In this document: positions 50,840 to 56,849 of the stretch, in pieces | Position numbering within the stretch: position 1 is the stretch's first letter | Layout: every line of letters begins with the position of its first letter | Assembly: GCA_018000835.1 (NCBI GenBank) | Contig: JAGNJD010000011.1 | Coordinates: forward strand, 1-56,849 | Direction of reading: 5' to 3' | DNA: 56,849 bases | From: Candidatus Goldiibacteriota bacterium | Lineage (GTDB): Bacteria > Oederibacteriota > PGYV01 > DSYL01 | Notes under the pieces: model-generated | What the model was told of the DNA's origin: nothing | The model's input: the letters and a program-made list of their open reading frames with translations, nothing else | The model's database searches: none | Made by a program: the position numbers and the translations under genes

Positions 50840-53045
50840 TTTTTTTCTTTTTTAAAGTAAGATTTTTTGCCTTTATTGCAATTGATTTGTTAAATGCAGG
50901 AAGATATAATTTTATTGCCCCGTTTACGGTTAATTTTTCTTCTCCGCTTATTTTATCTCCGCTTTCAGGGTCAATTATGATGCATGAATATCTGCCATCG
51001 TTTAAATTATTTATGTTTATGTATGCCCCCTTTATTTCGCCGGGCGATTTGTTTTTCCATGAATAATCCATGTGTTTTATCCATACGTATGCAGCATCCG
51101 GCCCCTGAACTCCGGAAACAAAAGCAGGCGCTATAGACGGGTCCATAAAATCGGTTATTTTTATGTATTCTATGGAAACCCAGTCGCCATCATAATCATC
51201 TATTTTTATCTCATTGTCACCAACGGGTAAATCTATGGAAATTTCTTCTGATACGTCTGCCTGATAAATGTTCCATTCCGTGAAAAACTTTTTGTCTGGA
51301 TAATCATCCGCTTTTAAATTTTTCACCAGGACGTCCTGTCCGTTTAAATTTATTGCAAACTGATTTGATGCAGAAATTTTGTTTATTTTAACCGTGAATT
51401 TACCGGGTCTGACGTTTTTTACTACAAAAACCGGCGGATTTTTCATGTCAGGATGTGAATCTCCAAAAATAAAACCGTTAAATAAATTTGCATCTATCAT
51501 CCGGCCTTGTGCATTTATAATAAATTTATTTTTCTTTGGTTTTTCCCAGACGTTTTTTGAATAAAAAACTATATCACCCGGTTTTTTGCCTGTGGCATCT
51601 GTGTAATATACTTTTCTGTCATAAAGGTCAACCAGATTTTCCTTCTGAAAATTTATGTCACTTACAAATTCGGATAATGGTCTAAATATCCTGAAAAGGT
51701 TATTTTTATCGACGTAGTCGTCCCATCCCCACGGCATTGGTGAGCCAAAAGACAGCGTAAATGCACCGGCCCATATTGAAGTAAGCATGCCTATGCCTCC
51801 CGTATCAGGATTGTTTTTTATGAAATCGCCGCCTACGTCAATACCAAACTCGCCTGCTATGTGCGGTTTTGAATATCTGTCAATCTTTTCCTTTGATAAT
51901 TCGTAAAGTTCAGATCCGTCCTTTACTCCGTAAAAATGCGTCTGGGTAAAATTTATGTCCTTTAATTTCCATATCTGTTCGTCCATGTTCGGATTTGCAA
52001 ATGAAGTTGAAATCAGATGTCTGTTTACGTCCGTCTTTTTTATGTATGAAGATATATCTGCATGCCACTTTAAAACGTTTTCAGTATTATAGTTATCCGT
52101 CCAATCAACCTCGTTAAAAATTTCCCATGAAAAAATATTCGGGGAATATCCCCATCTGGCTATTATATACCTTAACCTGTTCTTAAACGCTTCTCTTGCC
52201 ACCATGTCCGTAAAAAATTCGGAAGGATCTTTTAAAAGGCCGTCATTTTTTAAATTATACGGATTGTTATCCCAGTTGCTGTTTGTCGTAGTAGAAAACT
52301 CTCCGTGCGGGATGAGGCACAGCATTACGTAAATGTCTTTTTCCCTGCACATGTCCAGTATCCTATCAAGCAAAAATGCCTGTCTCTGTCTGTTATCGTA
52401 ATTGCCTATTCCTGTTTCAATCCATTCAATCCCAGCAAACCAGTTTGCCATCCATAATCTTATAAAATTTCCGCCATTTTCCTTTAACTGCGTCAACCAT
52501 CTTTCGTAATCCTTTAATACGTCGCCTGTTGACCAGCAAATGTTTAATCCGATTGCATAAAATGGCCTTCCGTTACTGAATTCCATGAACAGGTCGTCCG
52601 TCTTTGAAACTCTGATAAATCCTTTTTGTTTTGCATCATTTTTGCAATAAAACGTTTCCCATTTTGTTTCTGCAAACAAATTCCCTCTTATTAAGATTTT
52701 TATTTTATAATTCCATTTACCGGATCTATCCGGAGTAAATCTTATTTTAAATTTACCGGTGCCGGTTTCCTGCACTTCGCCGGTATCCGATATCTGATAA
52801 TCCTTTGAATAAAAACCATCCACTTCCTTTATTATTCCTTCTGCATTTTTAAAACATCCTTTTACGTTTATTTTAAAATAGTCGTAATTATTTTGTTCTC
52901 CAAACGTATCTTTTACATTAATTTCAATCACGTCGTAAACTGAAACGTTTTTCGTATTTACGTCATATTCTATTGATATTGCAAAAACATCCGAGCATAA
53001 AAACAACAAAAATATAAAAAAAACTGCGCTTATGATTTTTTTCAT
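50829..53045 (-). CDS. Exported glycoside hydrolase, DUF5060 plus GH5-like catalytic domain
   Basis: A 738-residue protein: signal peptide 1-22; N-terminal DUF5060 Ig-like domain (about 30-135); TIM barrel (about 150-480) with general acid Glu312 in IFNEVDW and nucleophile Glu399 in IAGEFG, the clan-A pattern; then C-terminal beta domains (about 520-720). Such enzymes cut plant- or microbe-type beta-glycans (cellulase/mannanase-like); the substrate cannot be deduced. It follows amrS by 89 bases and precedes trmH with overlap, an odd operon for a secreted glycosidase. Confidence 0.85.
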   Translation of the reverse strand: MKKIISAVFFIFLLFLCSDVFAISIEYDVNTKNVSVYDVIEINVKDTFGEQNNYDYFKINVKGCFKNAEGIIKEVDGFYSKDYQISDTGEVQETGTGKFKIRFTPDRSGKWNYKIKILIRGNLFAETKWETFYCKNDAKQKGFIRVSKTDDLFMEFSNGRPFYAIGLNICWSTGDVLKDYERWLTQLKENGGNFIRLWMANWFAGIEWIETGIGNYDNRQRQAFLLDRILDMCREKDIYVMLCLIPHGEFSTTTNSNWDNNPYNLKNDGLLKDPSEFFTDMVAREAFKNRLRYIIARWGYSPNIFSWEIFNEVDWTDNYNTENVLKWHADISSYIKKTDVNRHLISTSFANPNMDEQIWKLKDINFTQTHFYGVKDGSELYELSKEKIDRYSKPHIAGEFGIDVGGDFIKNNPDTGGIGMLTSIWAGAFTLSFGSPMPWGWDDYVDKNNLFRIFRPLSEFVSDINFQKENLVDLYDRKVYYTDATGKKPGDIVFYSKNVWEKPKKNKFIINAQGRMIDANLFNGFIFGDSHPDMKNPPVFVVKNVRPGKFTVKINKISASNQFAINLNGQDVLVKNLKADDYPDKKFFTEWNIYQADVSEEISIDLPVGDNEIKIDDYDGDWVSIEYIKITDFMDPSIAPAFVSGVQGPDAAYVWIKHMDYSWKNKSPGEIKGAYININNLNDGRYSCIIIDPESGDKISGEEKLTVNGAIKLYLPAFNKSIAIKAKNLTLKKKKNGK

Positions 53046-53134
53046 GTTTCCTCACTTAAAATACAGAATTCTTCGTAAAATTCCAAACGTTTTTCCTGTT
53101 TTACCGATGGCTATTTATAAATAATCTTTTAATT

Positions 53135-54280
53135 TTACCATATCCCCGGTATTTTATAACCACAATATTCACATCTGCCGTCTTTTTTTATATGGACGCC
53201 GAGTATCGTATAACCATACCGTTCAACGAGTATCTTACCACAACGCGGGCAATAGGTATTTTCATATTTATGTCCGGGAACGTTGCCGAGATAAACGTAT
53301 AAAAGCCCCTGCGATACTGCTATGTCATGTGCCTTTTCGAGAGTGACTATGTCGGTTGCAGGAAGATTTGTCAAAAGGTAATTTGGATAAAACCTGGAAA
53401 AAAATAAAGGCGTATCCGGCCCCATCTCCTCCGCTATCCATCTGCTCATCTCCTTTATCTCTTCCATATCGTCGTTTAATCCCGGGACGACGAGATTTAC
53501 AACCTCTACTATTTTCCCGTTTTGTTTTATCGTCTTTAACGTTTCCTCTATGTGTTTTAAATCACAGCCCACTATGTTTTTATAAAATTTATCGTTAAAA
53601 CCCTTTAAGTCTATTTTTATTATGTCAAAATACGGCAATAATTTTTCAAGCGGCTCTTTTTCTATGTAGCCAGCCGATACCAGAACGTTATAAATTCCCT
53701 GACTTTTTGCGATGCATGCCGTATCATAAACGTATTCGTAAAAAACCACCGGCTCCGAATACGTATATGAAATTGATGCACAGTTATTTTTCTTTGCAAG
53801 TTCAACTATCTGCTGCGGCATTATTATCTGCTGGTTACTCTCTTCCGGATTAAACTGGGAAAGAGTCCAGTTCTGACAAAAAGAGCATCTCAGGTTGCAT
53901 CCTTTTGTAGCAATTGAAAAAGACCGCGTTCCGGGCTTTAAATGAAATACCGGCTTTTTTTCTATAGGGTCAATGTTTATGGCAGACGGTTTTGCATAGG
54001 ACATTGCGTATAATTTTCCACCGCTGTTGATTCTCACCCGGCATTTTCCCCTGAATCCCTCCGGAAGATAACATTTTCGCGGGCACAGTTCACATGAAAC
54101 CCCGTGGTCGGTTTTGTGGTAAAACATTGCTTCCTTTATTGATTTATCCTTTTCAAAAAACAATTTATTTTTAAAATGAGTTCCGGTATGTGCAATGAAA
54201 AAAACTGATAAAAAAACATTTAACGTGGGCATAAAAACCAGAAGCAGAATTTCTTTGTAATTTTTTGTCAGTTCCTTCAT
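53135..54280 (-). CDS. amrS: AmmeMemoRadiSam-system radical SAM protein AmrS, membrane-anchored
   Basis: A 381-residue radical SAM protein. N-terminal hydrophobic segment (about 10-31), then SCELCPRKCYLPEGFRGKCR, the cluster motif C128-x3-C132-x2-C135 (GCNLRCSFCQNW), SYTYSEPVVFYEY, and a C-terminal CxxC pair (YCPRCG, CEYCG). AmrS normally works with a Memo protein (AmrA-type partners), but neither is here. Usual family members start near residue 50; AAGGAG at good spacing supports the longer start, thus a membrane anchor. Confidence 0.88.
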   Translation of the reverse strand: MKELTKNYKEILLLVFMPTLNVFLSVFFIAHTGTHFKNKLFFEKDKSIKEAMFYHKTDHGVSCELCPRKCYLPEGFRGKCRVRINSGGKLYAMSYAKPSAINIDPIEKKPVFHLKPGTRSFSIATKGCNLRCSFCQNWTLSQFNPEESNQQIIMPQQIVELAKKNNCASISYTYSEPVVFYEYVYDTACIAKSQGIYNVLVSAGYIEKEPLEKLLPYFDIIKIDLKGFNDKFYKNIVGCDLKHIEETLKTIKQNGKIVEVVNLVVPGLNDDMEEIKEMSRWIAEEMGPDTPLFFSRFYPNYLLTNLPATDIVTLEKAHDIAVSQGLLYVYLGNVPGHKYENTYCPRCGKILVERYGYTILGVHIKKDGRCEYCGYKIPGIW

Positions 54281-54313
54281 CCGGACTCCTTGACGATAAT
54301 TTTTTGCCGTATA

Positions 54314-54322
54314 ATTATATCA
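54314..54322 (-). promoter_or_regulatory. Candidate extended -10 element upstream of amrS
   Basis: On the minus strand TGA followed by TATAAT (TGN-TATAAT), 33 bases before the amrS start. No good -35 is seen, which fits an extended -10 promoter. Confidence 0.45.
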
Positions 54323-54460
54323 CAAATCATAGTTTTGATTGCGTCTTAAAATCTTATTGGAATCCCGTCGGGCTAAAGCCGGATGCTCCCACAAAAAATT
54401 CAATCAATTTGTCCCGTGGAAATTCTCTTTACGGGACTTCGTTGATTGACCGGGTGACGG

Positions 54461-54740
54461 GGAATATCGACGGTATTTTGCATCTCCCCCGGAACCCTCC
54501 CGGCATCGAATGGACATCAAATCATAATAATTGAAACAAACAGGCCTCGTCATTGCGGGGGACACAGAAAGATAAGTAAGGCAGGCGATATCGGGATTGC
54601 CGATGTGGACGAAGCAATCCTGCAGTTCAAAAATCGTTGCATGCGGAATAAACGGTGAGGTTATGAATTTACGGATGATTGATTACAACGGATAATTAAA
54701 TAACAACCGGCTTCCGGATTGCTCGGAAATGACAAATAAA
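54461..54740. repeat. Degenerate structured repeat and GTCATTGCGGG module
   Basis: 54461-54508 aligns with the first 48 bases of the element at 4-150 at roughly 70% by eye, including the CCGGAACCCTCC segment. 54510-54740 repeats the modules of the 27-kb field: CATCAAATCATAATAATTG, CGTCATTGCGGGGGACAC, GATAAGTAAGGCAGGCGAT, and GCAATCCTGCAG. No gene is present in the 550-bp gap between amrS and htpX. Confidence 0.65.
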
Positions 54741-54829
54741 AACTTTAATTAAAAAATAATTTATCTTGTTTTTTATCGGTTTTCTTTTTTCTATTATTTG
54801 CTCTCCCACACGGGCACTTTGCACCGTCT

Positions 54830-55711
54830 TTATTTATATTCCATTGTTTTCAGACGTGCAATTCTCGAATCTATGCCGGGATGAGTTGAAAACAAATCCG
54901 ACTCTTTGACGGAAGGAGGAAATGCAAAATATAAATGTGAAATCCCCCGGTTAATTTCTTTTGGATGCATGTATTCGGTTTTTATTTTTGACAATGCGCC
55001 GATTAATCCTTTTGGATACCTCGTCAAAAGAACTGCCTGTGCATCGGCAAGATATTCCCTCTGCCTTGAAATTGCATATTGTATGAGCATGGCAGCAATG
55101 GGGGCAGTTATTGCAGCAAGTATAAAAACAATCAGGAAAAGAATCCCCGCCCTTCCTTTTTCACCTTTTATATTTGAACGATAAATGTTTCTTTTCATAG
55201 CATCTGTTATTATTACAATCATTCCAACGAGGACTGCAGCAACGGTGCCGACCAGTATGTCGTAATTTTTTATGTGACTCATCTCGTGTGCTATCACGCC
55301 TTCCAGTTCAAATTTATCCAGTTTTTTTAATGCCCCGTAAGTTACGGCAATTGCAGAATGTTTTGGGTCACGTCCGGTTGCAAATGCATTTATGTTATTA
55401 TCTTCCAATACGTATAATCTCGGCATTGGGATTCCTGCTGCTATTGCCAGCCCTTCCGCCGATAAAAAATATTGTGCATGTATGTTTCTGTCTGCCGGTT
55501 TTGCCCCAGTTATTGCCATTACTACGCTGTCGCTGTAATAGTATGAAAAAAAAGACATAAATAAAGAAATGATAAAAGCAAATATAGTAAAAGTATACGG
55601 ATCCCCGAAAAGTTCCCCTATCAGATATCCAAGACCTGAAATTATTGCAATGGTTATTAAAATAAGAAAAAACGTATTTCTTTTGTTGGCTGCGATGTCT
55701 TCATAAACCAT
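54830..55711 (-). CDS. htpX: Zinc metalloprotease HtpX
   Basis: A 293-residue integral membrane M48 protease: two N-terminal membrane segments, AFATGRDPKHSAIAV, the catalytic HEMSH (GVIAHEMSHIKNYD), two more membrane segments and SRQREYLADAQAVLLTRYP with the third zinc ligand. It degrades misfolded membrane proteins. It follows lemA by ten bases; the lemA-htpX pair is a common conserved arrangement. Confidence 0.95.
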   Translation of the reverse strand: MVYEDIAANKRNTFFLILITIAIISGLGYLIGELFGDPYTFTIFAFIISLFMSFFSYYYSDSVVMAITGAKPADRNIHAQYFLSAEGLAIAAGIPMPRLYVLEDNNINAFATGRDPKHSAIAVTYGALKKLDKFELEGVIAHEMSHIKNYDILVGTVAAVLVGMIVIITDAMKRNIYRSNIKGEKGRAGILFLIVFILAAITAPIAAMLIQYAISRQREYLADAQAVLLTRYPKGLIGALSKIKTEYMHPKEINRGISHLYFAFPPSVKESDLFSTHPGIDSRIARLKTMEYK

Positions 55712-55721
55712 TTTTTATCCG

Positions 55722-56279
55722 TTAGAATTTTACTTCCGGTCTCTTTCTATCCTGTTCGTCGGTTATTTCAAAATATTGCACCGTTTTGTGACCGAATATT
55801 GGAGCAAACAAATTAACCGGAAAAATCTGCTGAAATTCGTTATACATTCTTACTGCCTCGTTATAAAATTGTCTTGCGTATGCAATCCTGTCTTCTATTC
55901 CTGCAAGTTCCGTTTGTAAATTAAGGAAGTTCTGATTCGCCTTTAATTCCGGATAATTTTCAACTACCGCAAAAAGTGATTTGAGAGCACCCGACAGCAT
56001 GTTATTTGCCTCGGTTATTTTTTGCATATCTCCGCCTGCCTGCTGAAGCATGCCGCGTGCCTGCGTGATTTTCTCAAAGGTTTCTTTTTCATGTCTTGCA
56101 TAACCTTTTACAGTTTCAACAAGGTTAGGAACCAGGTCTGCACGTCTTTTTATCTGCACGTCTATCTGAAACCATGCCTCATTTTTCCTGTTTCTTAACG
56201 AAACAAGACGGTTAAAAATAAGAATTACGAAAAGAATCAAAAATACGGCTATAATAATTATAATGGTTTTTAAGCTCAT
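55722..56279 (-). CDS. lemA: LemA family protein
   Basis: A 185-residue LemA: one N-terminal membrane segment (about 4-25), then the family motif NEAWFQIDVQIKRRADLVPN and helices with ELKANQNFLNLQTELAGIEDRIAYARQFYNEAVRMYN. Function is poorly known; it commonly partners HtpX. AGGAGG precedes the ATG, and a promoter lies at 56306-56334. Confidence 0.95.
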   Translation of the reverse strand: MSLKTIIIIIAVFLILFVILIFNRLVSLRNRKNEAWFQIDVQIKRRADLVPNLVETVKGYARHEKETFEKITQARGMLQQAGGDMQKITEANNMLSGALKSLFAVVENYPELKANQNFLNLQTELAGIEDRIAYARQFYNEAVRMYNEFQQIFPVNLFAPIFGHKTVQYFEITDEQDRKRPEVKF

Positions 56280-56305
56280 AAGCCACCTCCTTCTCTATAT
56301 AAATA

Positions 56306-56334
56306 ATTGTATCAATATTTTATAAAATATACAA
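56306..56334 (-). promoter_or_regulatory. Promoter of the lemA-htpX operon
   Basis: TTGTAT, 17 bases, TACAAT on the minus strand, with TGA directly before the -10 (extended -10 form), 26 bases before the start codon. Confidence 0.6.
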
Positions 56335-56374
56335 GATATTTTATCTGCTTCTTATGAAATTTATTATTTAAGTT

Positions 56375-56849
56375 GACATCAAATCATAACAATTGAAACA
56401 AGCGGGCCGCGTCATTGCGAGGACACCGAAAAATAAATAAGGCAGACACTATCATGATGGCTGCAATCTTGCTGTTAAAAACTATTGCCTGCAGAAGATA
56501 CGTAGAGACGGGTTTATAACCTGGGTTCTCATTCGCTTCTTGAAATGACTTATATTGCAGAAGATACGTAGAGACGGGTTTATAACCCGTCTCAAAAGGA
56601 CACGCGTCGCAGGATATAATCCCTGCCTAAACGAAATGGACGCCTTGCGTTTTGAATGCATGAGACAGGTTTAAAACCTGTCTCTACGAAAGAAAATAAT
56701 ATATCTTTCCGTGTCTTCTTATTTATCCCCCTTTGAAAAAGGGGGACAAAGGGGGATTTGTTTTTTGCTTTACCCTCCCCTTTAGTGATACACGTCGCAA
56801 GGTAAGATAACAAAATTGTAGAGACACAGCTTGCTGTGTCTCAAAGATA
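56375..56849. repeat. Second palindromic-repeat field (runs off the window)
   Basis: It repeats the modules at 26.9-27.4 kb in the same order: CATCAAATCATAACAATTG, GTCATTGCGAGGACACCG, GGCAGACACTATCATGATGG, GTAGAGACGGG palindromes, CTCTACGAAAGAAAATAATA, CCCCCTTTGAAAAAGGGGG, and GCAAGGTAAGATAACAAAAT leading to GTAGAGACACAGC at the window edge. Extra GTAGAGACGGG palindromes are inserted at 56500-56600. No gene is present. Confidence 0.85.

Noticed and set aside
54281..54829. tRNA or small RNA gene in the gap upstream of amrS
   Set aside because: No cloverleaf could be drawn; the structure seen belongs to repeat modules found elsewhere.
56592..56813. 73-codon open frame on the minus strand
   Set aside because: Again derived from the GTAGAGAC and CCCCCTTTG repeats, with the same KSPFVPLFQRG signature; not a gene.

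Overview
The window is an AT-rich bacterial chromosome segment (roughly one third G+C by eye) from a diderm, LPS-bearing bacterium. The LPS/Kdo genes (lptA/B/C, an lptF/lptG pair, kdsC, kdsD, an LpxL-type acyltransferase), an outer-membrane-barrel protease and a lipid-A-phosphatase-like PAP2 protein all point to an outer membrane. MurE carries the DNPR motif of meso-diaminopimelate-adding enzymes. The mix of a RuBisCO-like protein, DUF116, an AmmeMemoRadiSam radical SAM protein, a SpoIID protein in a diderm, and abundant intergenic palindromic repeats suggests an uncultivated candidate-phylum lineage (Omnitrophota/Elusimicrobiota/Goldbacteria-like). That placement is an inference; no rRNA gene is present to test it.

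Layout. 0.2-8.1 kb, minus strand: a PAP2 phosphatase with an extra beta-rich domain is translationally coupled to a RuBisCO-like protein, with a HEAT-repeat lipoprotein downstream. Upstream of these lies ManA - two-domain M16 protease - AllA-like cupin. 8.6-12.8 kb: an lptC-lptA-lptB operon ending in a TPR-SpoIID protein. 13.5-17.9 kb: glycosyltransferase, terminator, zinc-ribbon coiled-coil protein, kdsD, kdsC and the acyltransferase. 18.0-20.4 kb: a degraded accessory island (short RCC1 lipoprotein, integrase and IS remnants, one RelE/RHH toxin-antitoxin pair). 20.4-23.3 kb, plus strand: a perfect-consensus sigma70 promoter ahead of a small membrane protein and lptF/lptG. 23.6-26.5 kb: a secreted gluzincin-propeller-barrel protein. 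26.5-28.4 kb: a repeat field.

28.4-49.2 kb is a nearly complete dcw cluster on the minus strand, transcribed mraZ - STAS - rsmH - ftsL - ftsI - murE - murF - mraY - murD - ftsW - murG - murC - murB - ddl - ftsQ - ftsA - ftsZ - amidase - pgeF - DUF116. Most junctions overlap. A sigma70 promoter and two MraZ-box repeats precede mraZ. 49.6-54.3 kb: amrS - glycoside hydrolase - trmH - rpiB. 54.8-56.3 kb: lemA - htpX. The window ends inside a second copy of the 27-kb repeat field.

The most distinctive non-gene content is a set of intergenic mosaics. One family has CTGTCCGGT/ACCGG-type ends carrying different structured cores, including a 147-bp element predicted to fold as a three-way junction and present twice at about 95% identity. 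Another is the set of modular palindromes at 27, 54.5 and 56.4 kb. Coding DNA is also strongly enriched in ACGT, and that enrichment disappears in the 18-20.4 kb island, which fits a foreign origin. The strongest leads on protein function are the active-site-altered RuBisCO-like protein coupled to PAP2, an FtsQ that lacks its POTRA domain, and the STAS protein built into the head of the dcw operon.
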